Part shown: one piece after another, positions 26,472 through 35,035 of the stretch
How the letters are laid out: every line of letters starts with the position of its first letter
How positions within the stretch are numbered: position 1 is the stretch's first letter
NCBI GenBank assembly: GCA_002559145.1
Contig: NTXX01000011.1
Span: forward strand, 523,707 to 587,706
Direction: 5' to 3'
DNA length: 64,000 nucleotides
From: Bacillus sp. AFS006103
GTDB lineage: Bacteria; Bacillota; Bacilli; Bacillales; Cytobacillaceae
The notes under the pieces: generated by a model
Seen by the model: only the letters and a program-made list of their open reading frames with translations
Databases searched by the model: none
Told to the model about the DNA's origin: nothing
Translations under genes and position numbers: made by a program

Positions 26472-26857
26472 AGAATTACTACAAAGTTTTCGAGCACAAT
26501 CATTGGATATCAGCTTACGAAACCCAGACAATTCCTAAAGAATTGAATACTTTCGACCAGGATCTGGTGGTCATTGAGGGAGTAGAAATATGGTTAAAAA
26601 ATTTATCAGCGTCAATGGCTGCTTATAAATGTCGGGAGCTCTGGGCTAAATATTTAGAGAATTGGCTTACTTGGGAAAAGGCAGCGCTACAGCGCCAGTT
26701 AGTTGTTATTGGAACAGATATCACAAAAGGAATTGTTCCAATCGAAGCAGAAAATAGACTCTGGCGGGATATAACCGGTAGGGCTTATCAAGATACCGCT
26801 GCCAAGTCAGAAAAGGTTGACGTCATTTGGTATGGATTAAATCAAACGATAAAGTAA
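26423..26857 (+). CDS. Degenerate CobU-like protein
   Basis: A 144-residue protein related to CobU. The C-terminal half matches (VVIGTDITKGIVPIEAENRLWRDITGRAYQDTA, then VDVIWYGL), but the P-loop is altered to GGAFNGKRAWV, lacking the usual Ser/Thr after the Lys, and the guanylylation His segment is not seen. Nucleotide binding may survive; kinase activity is doubtful. A near-perfect AAGGAGG-like site lies upstream of the ATG. Because a complete CobU is 3 kb upstream, this copy may have a regulatory or different corrinoid role. Confidence 0.72.
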   Translation: MHFIIGGAFNGKRAWVKNYYKVFEHNHWISAYETQTIPKELNTFDQDLVVIEGVEIWLKNLSASMAAYKCRELWAKYLENWLTWEKAALQRQLVVIGTDITKGIVPIEAENRLWRDITGRAYQDTAAKSEKVDVIWYGLNQTIK

Positions 26858-26872
26858 AGGGGAATGGGATTA

Positions 26873-27457
26873 ATGAGAATTTACACAAGAACAGGGGACA
26901 AAGGGAAAACAAGCATCATCGGAGGAAGAGTGGACAAAGATGATATTCGTGTGGAAGCGTACGGAACAGTTGACGAGGTCAATTGCTTTGTCGGCCAGGC
27001 GATCCAAGAGCTGGATCAGGAAATATTCAAGGATGTGCTAACGGATCTTGAAAAAATCCAGCATGAATTATTTGATTGTGGCGGTGACCTTGCCAATGTG
27101 ACGGAGAAGCGCGAATCAAAACTTCACCAAGAATCGATTGATTACCTTGAAAAGAAAATAGATGAATATATTGAAGAAGCACCTGAGTTAGAGAGATTTA
27201 TTTTGCCAGGAGGAACCAAGCCTTCGGCATCGATTCATATAGCCCGAACGGTAACAAGAAGAGCTGAAAGATTGGTAGTTAAACTAGTAAAGGCTGATCC
27301 AAAAACCTCTGAAATTGCACTGATGTACTTAAACCGTCTTTCAGATTATTTCTTTGCACTAGCAAGAGTGATTAACTTCCGATTACATGTCAGCGACGTA
27401 GAATATGTGCGTAGTGCCAAGGTGTTTAGGGATGGGAAGCGTAAGGAGGATAAATAG
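26873..27457 (+). CDS. PduO-type ATP:cob(I)alamin adenosyltransferase
   Basis: A 194-residue adenosyltransferase that adds the 5'-deoxyadenosyl ligand to cob(I)alamin or cobinamide. The N-terminal ATP motif RIYTRTGDKGKTS, the VEAYGTVDEVNCFVG segment and ILPGGTKPSASIHIARTVTRRAER are all present. ATG 26873 is preferred because AAAGGGG is 10 nt upstream and the product then begins as usual; ATG 26864 is only 1 nt from the site. Confidence 0.93.
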   Translation: MRIYTRTGDKGKTSIIGGRVDKDDIRVEAYGTVDEVNCFVGQAIQELDQEIFKDVLTDLEKIQHELFDCGGDLANVTEKRESKLHQESIDYLEKKIDEYIEEAPELERFILPGGTKPSASIHIARTVTRRAERLVVKLVKADPKTSEIALMYLNRLSDYFFALARVINFRLHVSDVEYVRSAKVFRDGKRKEDK

Positions 27458-27458
27458 C

Positions 27459-27953
27459 ATGAAGGGGAAAATGGTGAGCGGGCTCGCGATGTTAACGGCA
27501 TTGTCTGTCGTCGGTGCGATGATAAAGATTCCGGCCATTGTCGGCAGTGTCGCATTGGACGTATTTCCTGCGCTTTTAGCCGCCGTCCTTTTTGGTGCCG
27601 GCGCCGGAGCGGTTGTGGGTGCATTTGGACATTTACTATCTGCATATGCTGGTGGATTTCCATTAGGACCGATGCACTTTTTAATCGCTGTTGAAATGGC
27701 CGTGCTGGTTTTGATGTTTGGCCGCCTTTATAAAAACAATAAATGGATAGCAAGTACGCTTTTTATTATTGGGAATTCATTAGTAGCCCCCATCCCATTT
27801 ATTTTTTTAATGAATACCGGTTTTTATTTGGGGATCGTCCCTTCATTGCTCATCGGTTCAGTTATTAATACAACTATTGCAATGATAGCAATACCACGGC
27901 TTGCATCCCTCGTCACACATCGACGAATATCAAAAGGAGATGTGAAACAATGA
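27459..27953 (+). CDS. ECF-type transporter S component, probable alpha-ribazole transporter (CblT-like)
   Basis: A 164-residue hydrophobic protein with about five to six membrane segments and the small-residue motifs LDVFPALLAAVLFGAGAGAVVGAFGHLLSAY and PLGPMHFL of ECF S components. No energising ATPase or T component is adjacent. Its place directly before a PurM-like kinase in a cobalamin operon matches the CblT-CblS alpha-ribazole salvage pair described in Firmicutes, which would explain why no cobT is here. AGGAGG lies 9 nt before the ATG. The substrate is inferred from context only. Confidence 0.75.
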   Translation: MKGKMVSGLAMLTALSVVGAMIKIPAIVGSVALDVFPALLAAVLFGAGAGAVVGAFGHLLSAYAGGFPLGPMHFLIAVEMAVLVLMFGRLYKNNKWIASTLFIIGNSLVAPIPFIFLMNTGFYLGIVPSLLIGSVINTTIAMIAIPRLASLVTHRRISKGDVKQ

Positions 27954-28666
27954 GGGATATACTAACCATTCCCTTTAATGAGGTGGATTCCCTCATTATT
28001 GCCTGTGATAATAGCGGCGCGATTGGAATGAAGGAAGACGATCTTGTTCAGGTCCCCTACGAAACGGTTGCTTATTATGCTTTTAGAGTTGCCGTTATGG
28101 AGTGTATCGCGGCGGGAGGCGAACCAATTTCTGTGTTGCTCCACAACTTTTGCGGAAATGAACCATGGGATGAACTAGTTAGAGGAATAAAAAAGGGGAT
28201 GTCCGAACTAAAGTTAGTAGATGTAAGGATAACTGGTAGTACAGAAAGTAACTTTTCACTTCTGCAATCTGCAGTTGGTTTAGTTGTTCTCGGGAAAAAG
28301 TCATTAGCGGAGACAATAGAGATAACATACTCTAATCAATTAAAATTTGCTGTTGTAGGTATGCCGCTGGTTGGAGACGAAGTAATTGAAAATAATGATG
28401 ATGTTGTCCCACTTTCCGTTTTTCAAGAAGTATCCAAAGTAAATGATGTGATGATTTGGCCGGTTGGTTCCAAAGGGATTTTAAATGAAATCAATCAGAT
28501 GTTTCCTAATCAAGAATTTTCAGAAGAAATGATCATCTCTAACGTGGATATTTTAAAATCTGCAGGGCCATCGACATGCTTTTTGACTGTTTTCCGATCA
28601 GAACAAGAAGAAACAATAAAAAAAGTCACAGGGGGCTTTTATCACTCCCTGCAAATAGAAAAATAG
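27950..28666 (+). CDS. PurM/ThiL-like kinase, probable alpha-ribazole kinase (CblS-like)
   Basis: A 238-residue soluble protein. IIACDNSGAIGMKEDD resembles the ATP-binding start of the PurM/ThiL superfamily, followed by AFRVAVMECIAAGGEPISVLLHNF, the usual helix and strand after it, and a C-terminal half similar to AIR synthase-related domains (FAVVGMPLVGDEV). In the CblT-CblS pathway the kinase phosphorylates imported alpha-ribazole. AAAGGAG precedes the ATG and the start overlaps the transporter gene by ATGA. Last gene of the operon. Confidence 0.75.
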   Translation: MRDILTIPFNEVDSLIIACDNSGAIGMKEDDLVQVPYETVAYYAFRVAVMECIAAGGEPISVLLHNFCGNEPWDELVRGIKKGMSELKLVDVRITGSTESNFSLLQSAVGLVVLGKKSLAETIEITYSNQLKFAVVGMPLVGDEVIENNDDVVPLSVFQEVSKVNDVMIWPVGSKGILNEINQMFPNQEFSEEMIISNVDILKSAGPSTCFLTVFRSEQEETIKKVTGGFYHSLQIEK

Positions 28667-28689
28667 CACCGTATTGGTGCTATTTTTTA
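28662..28689. terminator. Bidirectional terminator between the cobalamin operon and the PBP gene
   Basis: AATAGCACC (28662-28670) pairs perfectly with GGTGCTATT (28676-28684); a T run follows on the plus strand and a T-rich stretch on the minus strand. Confidence 0.85.
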
Positions 28690-30783
28690 TTACTGTTGAA
28701 ATCTTTCAATGAGTGAATTAACGCCCTTGCCAAGCTTATACAATGCTGAATCAAGACTTTTTTTCCAGCCGGGAGCATTTGCTTTTATGGTTTCCCCGAT
28801 TTTTTGAGCATTTTCATTTAATTCCTTGCTAATTTTCTTGGCCTGCTCATCGATGCTTATCTTAGAAGTGTCATTACCGGCGAGCTGCTCATTGATAGAT
28901 ACCACTTCAAAGCGTTTTTCGGGAAGATGTGAAACAGATTCCTTCATTATTTCCTTAAAAATCGGTACAACATTGGCGGAACTCGAGCTTGGCAGATAAT
29001 GTTCCCGGTCGGTTTGGTCAAATCCTATCCAGATGGCTCCGACAAGATTAGGTGTATAGCCGACCATCCATTGATCCTTTGTTCCACTAATATCATTATA
29101 AGGTAACTGCGTGGATCCCGTTTTCCCTGCAAGCTGCACACCGGGGATTTGCGCCCGCTTACCAGTACCTGATTCGACGACATTTAAAAGCATCGATGTC
29201 ATCGAATCCGTGACCCCTTTGGACGTTACTTTTGTCGTTTTTGCTTCATGCTCGGCGATGACATTACCAGTCGGTCCAACTATTTTCGTAATGAAATGGC
29301 TGTCTTCCCGCTTGCCTCCATTGGGGAAAGCTGAAAAAGCGTTAGCCATTTGCAGAGGGGAGACCCCCTTACTCATCCCGCCAAGTGCGATTGCTAGGTT
29401 TTTATCTTCTTTTTCAACAGGGATGCCAAACCTCTTTAATGAATCGATCCCCTTATTTAAGCCAATCTCATTTAACAGCCATACGGCCGGAATATTTAAA
29501 GACTTCTCAAGGGCCTTGTACATTTCAACTTTTCCAGAATAGGTTCTTGAGAAATTTTCCGGTTTGTAATTTCCAAAGGTAATTGGTTTATCGTCAAGCT
29601 CCGATGAATACTTGTAACCTTCTTCTAGGGCAGGTGTATAAACTGCCAGTGGTTTGATTGTTGACCCTGGCTGTGCCCGTAATTGTGTTGCCCGATTAAA
29701 GCCCCGGAATACATGTTCGCCACGTCCGCCCACCAGGGCACTCACTCCTCCGGAAGCAGGATCCATTAAAACAGAGCCGCTCTGAACTAGTTCTCCACCA
29801 CTACTACGCGGGAACATGTAATCTTCACTATAGACTTTTTCAAGACCAGATTGAAGATTTTGATCCATGGCTGTGTATATTCGATAGCCTCTTGTTAAAA
29901 TTTCTTCCTGTGTTATGCCATATTTATTAATCGCTTCATTTAAAACCGCATCAACATAATAAGGGTATTTTCGTTCGACAAAGCTTCCACCGCCATCATG
30001 GAGGTGAATTTTTTCTTTTTTAGCATTGGAATACTGTGTCTGATTAATCATTCCAAGTTCATTCATTTTTGCTAATACAGTATTCCGTCTTTTCATCGCT
30101 AAATCATAATTGTTATAGGGATCAAGGTAATTTGGTGAATGCAGCAATCCAGCAAGCATCGCAGCTTCGCTCACCGTAACATCTTCAATATCTTTATCAA
30201 AATATTTTTTAGATGCATTGCTGATTCCCCAGGCACCGCTCCCGAAATAAACCTGATTGAGGTACATCTGCAAAATCTCATTTTTGGAATAAACCTTTTC
30301 AATTTTTACGGCTAAAAATAATTCCTCTGCTTTTCGTTTATAGGTTCGCTCTGGAGATAAGAGGGCATTCTTCGTTAACTGCTGAGTTAACGTACTGCCG
30401 CCGCCAGTTATCCGGCCTGCAAACAAGTTACTAAAAAAGGCACGGGCAATCCCTTTGATATCAAAGCCGCCATGCTCATAGAATCGTTCGTCTTCGATAG
30501 CTACAACAGCATTTGGGACATATTTTGGCAAGTCCTCAATTTTTATACCTTTCGTCCGATTGGTGGCGACATTACTAGCTATTTTTCCTTTTTTATCATA
30601 AATAACCGTCGGCTGACTTAGTCCTTGCTTCAGTGATTCTACATTGGCGCGCATAGCAATCCAGCCAAAATAAAGGATGGTTGCTAGTACAACAACTAGG
30701 ATGAGTAATAATAATATTTGAGTTAAATGTTTCTTTTTCCAGAAACGTACGATACTTTCCCAAAATGGATGTAATTTCTCCAT
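28690..30783 (-). CDS. Class A penicillin-binding protein (bifunctional glycosyltransferase/transpeptidase, PbpG-like)
   Basis: A 697-residue bitopic membrane protein: cytoplasmic basic start, membrane segment at about 22-44, GT51 domain with EDERFYEHGG (near 98) and GGGSTLTQQLTKN, then a transpeptidase domain with STIK (near 374), SLN (near 428) and KTGS (near 553). Length is closest to B. subtilis PBP2D (pbpG), a sporulation PBP, and to PbpF; these were not separated. The C-terminal 60 residues are a charged helix region. AAGGAG lies 7 nt before the ATG. Confidence 0.9.
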   Translation of the reverse strand: MEKLHPFWESIVRFWKKKHLTQILLLLILVVVLATILYFGWIAMRANVESLKQGLSQPTVIYDKKGKIASNVATNRTKGIKIEDLPKYVPNAVVAIEDERFYEHGGFDIKGIARAFFSNLFAGRITGGGSTLTQQLTKNALLSPERTYKRKAEELFLAVKIEKVYSKNEILQMYLNQVYFGSGAWGISNASKKYFDKDIEDVTVSEAAMLAGLLHSPNYLDPYNNYDLAMKRRNTVLAKMNELGMINQTQYSNAKKEKIHLHDGGGSFVERKYPYYVDAVLNEAINKYGITQEEILTRGYRIYTAMDQNLQSGLEKVYSEDYMFPRSSGGELVQSGSVLMDPASGGVSALVGGRGEHVFRGFNRATQLRAQPGSTIKPLAVYTPALEEGYKYSSELDDKPITFGNYKPENFSRTYSGKVEMYKALEKSLNIPAVWLLNEIGLNKGIDSLKRFGIPVEKEDKNLAIALGGMSKGVSPLQMANAFSAFPNGGKREDSHFITKIVGPTGNVIAEHEAKTTKVTSKGVTDSMTSMLLNVVESGTGKRAQIPGVQLAGKTGSTQLPYNDISGTKDQWMVGYTPNLVGAIWIGFDQTDREHYLPSSSSANVVPIFKEIMKESVSHLPEKRFEVVSINEQLAGNDTSKISIDEQAKKISKELNENAQKIGETIKANAPGWKKSLDSALYKLGKGVNSLIERFQQ

Positions 30784-30966
30784 GTGATCTCCTTACTTTC
30801 AAAAAGTAATTTTCAATTCTTTTATTATAATTTTTATTGATTGAAATGGGAAGTTTTGAGGCGAGCTAATAAAGTAAAATTACGAGGCATTTGCGGACAA
30901 CCATTTCCTCATCCAAGCATATGTTAATAGAAAGATTGTTTAACATAAAGGAAAGGGATGGGGAAG

Positions 30967-31233
30967 ATGATCAACTGGAAAGTACGATTAAAAAACCGGA
31001 ACTGGGTGATCGCGTTTATATCTCAAATTATGATTGTGGCTCAAATGGTGTTAGCAGGTTTAAATTCCTTTGGACTCATAGATTTTCAACTCACAGATGC
31101 GATTCAGAATGGTGTGTTAACGTTTGTAAATGCTGTCTTTGTTTTGATGTCGATGTTAGGGATTGTACAGGATCCAACCACTAAGGGCTATAGGGATAGT
31201 GAACGGGCGCTAACATACAAGGACCCAAACTAA
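30967..31233 (+). CDS. Phage holin, phi-LC3 family (orphan)
   Basis: An 88-residue protein starting MINWKVRLKNRNWVIAFISQ, the typical phi-LC3 holin opening, with two membrane segments and a charged C-terminus containing DPTTKGYRDSERAL. Holins permeabilise the membrane for endolysin release. ATG 30967 is chosen because an AAAGGAAAGGG tract lies about 9 nt upstream; ATG 30958 is alternative. No endolysin or phage structural gene is near, so this is an isolated copy. Confidence 0.82.
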   Translation: MINWKVRLKNRNWVIAFISQIMIVAQMVLAGLNSFGLIDFQLTDAIQNGVLTFVNAVFVLMSMLGIVQDPTTKGYRDSERALTYKDPN

Positions 31234-31241
31234 ATTTTTGA

Positions 31242-31272
31242 AGTCAGTTCCTGATTGGAACTGACTTTTCCA
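31242..31272 (+). terminator. Intrinsic terminator after the holin gene
   Basis: AGTCAGTTCC (31242-31251) pairs perfectly with GGAACTGACT (31257-31266), followed by TTTCC. The tail is short. Confidence 0.7.
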
Positions 31273-31358
31273 ATAAAGGAGTAAGAAAATTCTTTACATA
31301 ATCCACACAAATTGTTTTACTAGAAATTGACAAAAAAATTATGAGAGGCAGTACATAT

Positions 31359-32579
31359 ATGGCAAAAGTTACGAACTACATCGGGCAATATCATCCGATC
31401 GTATGGGTATTATTAATTGGAACTGTTTTATCAAGAGGCGCTTCATTTATGACGCTTCCTTTTCTTTCAATCTACTTATCTAGGCATATGGATATATCTC
31501 CTATCATCATCGGTTTAACAGTTGGGATGAGTCCCTTAATGGCTACGGTTGGAGGGTTTATAGGCGGTCATCTATCGGACCGGTTAGGGCGTAAACCTGT
31601 GATGCTGATATCTTTGTTTATGGTAGCGCTTGTTTATTATGGATTTACTGCGGCTACTGGGCAGGGCTGGTTTATTCTGTTAAACGCATTTAATGGGCTT
31701 TGCAATTCATTTTTTGAACCAACATCACAAGCTTTGATGGCCGATTTGACAGATAAGGAAAAGCGGATGAAGGTATATTCTTTACGCTACACAGCGATGA
31801 ATATTGGTGCATCTGTTGGTCCGCTTGTTGGTGCCTATTTGGCCAGTACATCTGCAAAGTTATCCTTTGCGATAACTGGAACCACCTATTTATTTTATGC
31901 CATTGTGCTGGTGTTCCTATTGAAGAAACTTGTCTTACCTCAAGTGGGAATAAGCAAAAGGGTTGTCTCTTTTGGTGATGCTTTTACGATCATCAGAAAA
32001 GATAAAGCACTTAGGTTTCTAATCCTTGGAATAATTTTAGTAAACATGGGTTATGTTCAAATTGACTCCAACTTACCGCAAATCCTAGAAGGAACGGTAG
32101 AAAATGGAATTGTCATTTTTTCGACGCTGATTACGATTAATGCAGTGATGGTTGTTTTCTTACAAATGCCGATTAGCCATGTGGCCGAAAAATTCCGGCT
32201 AATGCAGGTAATGGTAGTCGGAGCCGTTTTTATGGCGGCTGGATTAATTGCCTTCAGTTTTATCAACGGCTGGGTAACTGCAATTTCTGCCATCGTGTTG
32301 TTAACTGTAGGTGAAATTTTAATTTTCCCTTCTAACAGTATGATGATTGACCAACTTGCCCCTGAACATTTGCGTGGGACCTATTTCGGTGCAGCACAAT
32401 TCCGGAAGATTGGAAATTTCCTCGGACCCATTATCGGTGGGTACCTTTTAAGTCAGTTTCAAGGCCAAATCATGTTTTGGATTCTTGCTGTCACAACCAT
32501 GGGAAGTGTGGTCTTTTTTACGGCTGGAAATAAATTTTTAATTTCTGCAAAGGCTCCAAAATTTAAAAAAACCTTGTAA
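31359..32579 (+). CDS. MFS transporter (drug efflux-like)
   Basis: A 406-residue protein with 12 predicted membrane segments. The motif-A loop is GGHLSDRLGRKPVM between segments 2 and 3; FFEPTSQALMADLTDKEKR and the NIGASVGPLVGAYL motif C-like segment suggest the DHA1 drug:H+ antiporter group. The substrate is unknown. ATG 31359 has GAGAGG 10 nt upstream; an earlier ATG at 31341 has no site. It appears monocistronic. Confidence 0.88.
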   Translation: MAKVTNYIGQYHPIVWVLLIGTVLSRGASFMTLPFLSIYLSRHMDISPIIIGLTVGMSPLMATVGGFIGGHLSDRLGRKPVMLISLFMVALVYYGFTAATGQGWFILLNAFNGLCNSFFEPTSQALMADLTDKEKRMKVYSLRYTAMNIGASVGPLVGAYLASTSAKLSFAITGTTYLFYAIVLVFLLKKLVLPQVGISKRVVSFGDAFTIIRKDKALRFLILGIILVNMGYVQIDSNLPQILEGTVENGIVIFSTLITINAVMVVFLQMPISHVAEKFRLMQVMVVGAVFMAAGLIAFSFINGWVTAISAIVLLTVGEILIFPSNSMMIDQLAPEHLRGTYFGAAQFRKIGNFLGPIIGGYLLSQFQGQIMFWILAVTTMGSVVFFTAGNKFLISAKAPKFKKTL

Positions 32580-32773
32580 TAAGAATAATAAGGACAGAAT
32601 CCAAAATACCTCTTGCGTGAAAACAATTCACCTAAAAATTCCACAATTTAGCAACTTTTTGTTAAAATAAGAATATACAAATTGTTCATTGATGAACAGA
32701 GCTTGGTTTTGAATGTACTTCCCCGAGGTTTTACGAATAAGATAAAATTTCTGTTTGAAAAGGAGTCCTAAAA

Positions 32774-32995
32774 ATGTGGTATTGGATAACTATTTCTATT
32801 TTATTTTTTATCTTATTGTTAGTTGTTGAGGAATTTTTCTATTATTTTTGGAATCGATATGTTTATGGTCCAAATATAAATAGGAAGAAGAGATGGTGGA
32901 GTAGGTTTATATCAGTTGGAGTTATTTTATTCAAGAGGTTGTTTCATAAAAAAGAATTACCGAAAAACAATTCAGATAAGAGCCTCCCATTTTAA
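32774..32995 (+). CDS. Small membrane protein, function unknown
   Basis: A 73-residue protein: one hydrophobic N-terminal segment (residues 2-20), an aromatic stretch (EEFFYYFWNRYVYG) and a strongly basic C-terminus. No family was recognised. The case for a real gene is AAAAGGAG 8 nt before the ATG and a strong terminator whose hairpin begins inside its 3' end. Confidence 0.65.
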   Translation: MWYWITISILFFILLLVVEEFFYYFWNRYVYGPNINRKKRWWSRFISVGVILFKRLFHKKELPKNNSDKSLPF

Positions 32996-33016
32996 GGGGG
33001 GCTCTTATCTTTTTTA
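32975..33016 (+). terminator. Strong intrinsic terminator
   Basis: GATAAGAGCC (32975-32984) pairs perfectly with GGCTCTTATC (33000-33009), extended inward by CTCCC/GGGGG, then TTTTTT. The stop codon of the upstream gene is in the loop. Confidence 0.9.
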
Positions 33017-33250
33017 ATTAGAAGGATTCTCTTTTTCCTTTTTCTTTTTTAAATACGCACCAAAGGTATCAACAAAGTAAACCATAATAAACAACAAAAT
33101 AATGATATATTCAGCAGGTTCCATCACCCTAAAAGGATTAATTGCCTTCCAAATGATTCCTGATATTTGTACACCCATCAAAAGATCCAGTGAAATAATT
33201 AGGATTGTACTAGCAATCGCCAGTAAGCAGGTTACAAATAATATTTTCAA
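33014..33250 (-). CDS. Small two-segment membrane protein, function unknown
   Basis: A 78-residue protein with two membrane segments (about 1-25 and 45-62) and a lysine/glutamate-rich C-terminus. No family recognised. A GTG at 33259 is the longest start but sits 1 nt from the AAAGGTG site; the TTG at 33250 is 8 nt away and is preferred. Divergent from the germination operon. Confidence 0.55.
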   Translation of the reverse strand: MKILFVTCLLAIASTILIISLDLLMGVQISGIIWKAINPFRVMEPAEYIIILLFIMVYFVDTFGAYLKKKKEKENPSN

Positions 33251-33350
33251 CCTCTTCACACCTTTAGGAATCCTTTTTTCTTATTGTTCGATTCAGTGCT
33301 GTTCCTTATTCCTTTTTCAAAATTAATGTGAAATTAAAACCTGCTTCAAT

Positions 33351-33380
33351 GGGATAAAGTGGTATCCATTGGGCATTATA
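33351..33380 (+). promoter_or_regulatory. Possible sigma-G promoter of the ger operon
   Basis: GGGATA (33351-33356) and CATTATA (33374-33380) are 17 nt apart; the -10 fits the sigma-G pattern CATWHTA and the -35 matches partly. It lies 50 nt before the gerA-type gene. Confidence 0.4.
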
Positions 33381-33430
33381 TCCAATATTGGAGAAAAGAT
33401 TTTTAAATATTATTAAGTGAGGCGGATATT

Positions 33431-35035
33431 GTGTCGATTTTGTCTAAAATGCTCAAAAATAAACAAAAAAAGAGACAGGACGATAATTATAGGCAAAAAC
33501 AAGATCCGCAAAAACCAGAGGATTTGCCTATTCTAAGAGATTATCAAGAGAATATCTCTCATTTAAAAGAGGAAGTTGGCAATAGTTCCGATGTTAATGT
33601 TCGTGAGTTTAGGATTGGTGCACATAAAGGGGCACTTGTTTATATTGACGGATTGGCCAATATGATCTCAGTTGCTGACTATATATTAGAAACACTTATG
33701 GAAGCAGAAGTACCCGATGAACCCGTTGATATCTTTCAATTCATGCTTGAAAAAACCATGGCATTGGGTAGTGTTAAGACAATTACTAATTGGAATCAGG
33801 TTTTTGATACATTGTTTTCAGGTGATACCGTTATTTTTTTACAGGGATTCAATAAAGCAATCAGTGGGGAAACAAAAGGATGGGAAAAGAGAGCGATTTC
33901 AGAGCCCTCAACTCAGCTATCGATTCGCGGTCCAAAAGATTCGTTTACAGAAACACTCCGTACGAATACGGCATTAATTCGCCGCCGGATAAAAAGTCCT
34001 AATTTACGGGTAGACGCCATGAAGATCGGCACTATTTCTCAAACCGATATCGCCATTATGTATATAAAAGGGATTGCCAATGAAAAAATTGTTGGAGAAG
34101 TGAAAGAAAGGCTTGAACGAATCAATATCGACGCCATACAAGGTTCCGGATATATCGAGCAATTAATTGAAGACCAAAGTTGGACAACATTTCCAACAAC
34201 CTACCATTCAGAACGGCCCGATGTCGTGACATCACATTTACTTGAAGGGCGGATAGCTATAGTAGTTGATGGGACTCCATTTACTGTTACGGTTCCAGCA
34301 CTTTTTATTCAATTTTTCCAAGCACCGGATGACTATTATTCACGATTTGATATTTCAACAGGAATCCGAATGTTGAGGATTTTATCATTTCTAATCGCTG
34401 TTATTGGTCCTTCAGTTTATATTGCTGCGACCACCTTTCATCAAGAGATGATCCCAACGACAATGGCAATTGCTATTGCCTCTCAACGTGAAAATGTTCC
34501 TTTTCCAGCATTTGTGGAGGCATTAATTATGGAGGTTACTTTTGAAATTTTAAGGGAGGCGGGTCTAAGGCTTCCTAGAGCAGTTGGTCAAGCCGTGTCG
34601 ATTGTGGGGGCTCTCGTAATTGGCCAGGCAGCAGTACAGGCTGGGTTTGTCTCGCCAGTCATGGTTATCGTTGTTTCCATCACAGCCATTGCCAATTTTT
34701 CCACCCCCGTTTTCGCCATGGCGATTGCGGCAAGATTAATTCGCTTTGTTCTAATGGGCTTAGCAACCATGTTGGGCTTTTATGGAATTATGTTAGGGCT
34801 TATGTTCATGACTATTCATTTATGTTCGCTCCGTTCATTTGGAATTCCATACATGATGCCGTTAGCTCCTTTCAACATTCGTAATCAACAAGACGCCTTT
34901 GTTCGTTTTCCTATTTGGGCAATGAAAAATAGACCGATGTTCATTAGTAAGGGCAATATGAAACGGTCAGGGGATCATCAAAAGCCAGGTCCGCCTAAGC
35001 AAACGGAAAATCCCTCTCAAAATGGTGAAGAGTAA
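33431..35035 (+). CDS. Spore germinant receptor A subunit (GerA/GerKA family)
   Basis: A 534-residue germinant receptor A protein: soluble, charged N-terminal domain (residues 1-290, with KTITNWNQVFDTLFSGDTVIFLQG and EPSTQLSIRGPKDSF typical), four to six membrane segments (about 295-470) and a Pro-rich hydrophilic tail. The conserved GPREGFTE-like box is present as RGPKDSFTE, and the middle carries LRLPRAVGQAVSIVGALVIGQAAVQAG. It should sit in the inner spore membrane. It starts at a GTG with AGGCGG upstream; the next gene overlaps by 1 nt. Confidence 0.93.
   Translation: MSILSKMLKNKQKKRQDDNYRQKQDPQKPEDLPILRDYQENISHLKEEVGNSSDVNVREFRIGAHKGALVYIDGLANMISVADYILETLMEAEVPDEPVDIFQFMLEKTMALGSVKTITNWNQVFDTLFSGDTVIFLQGFNKAISGETKGWEKRAISEPSTQLSIRGPKDSFTETLRTNTALIRRRIKSPNLRVDAMKIGTISQTDIAIMYIKGIANEKIVGEVKERLERINIDAIQGSGYIEQLIEDQSWTTFPTTYHSERPDVVTSHLLEGRIAIVVDGTPFTVTVPALFIQFFQAPDDYYSRFDISTGIRMLRILSFLIAVIGPSVYIAATTFHQEMIPTTMAIAIASQRENVPFPAFVEALIMEVTFEILREAGLRLPRAVGQAVSIVGALVIGQAAVQAGFVSPVMVIVVSITAIANFSTPVFAMAIAARLIRFVLMGLATMLGFYGIMLGLMFMTIHLCSLRSFGIPYMMPLAPFNIRNQQDAFVRFPIWAMKNRPMFISKGNMKRSGDHQKPGPPKQTENPSQNGEE

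Noticed and set aside
30891..31184. A 97-codon plus-strand frame overlapping the holin
   Set aside because: Wrong frame relative to the recognised holin; Cys- and Arg-rich shadow sequence.
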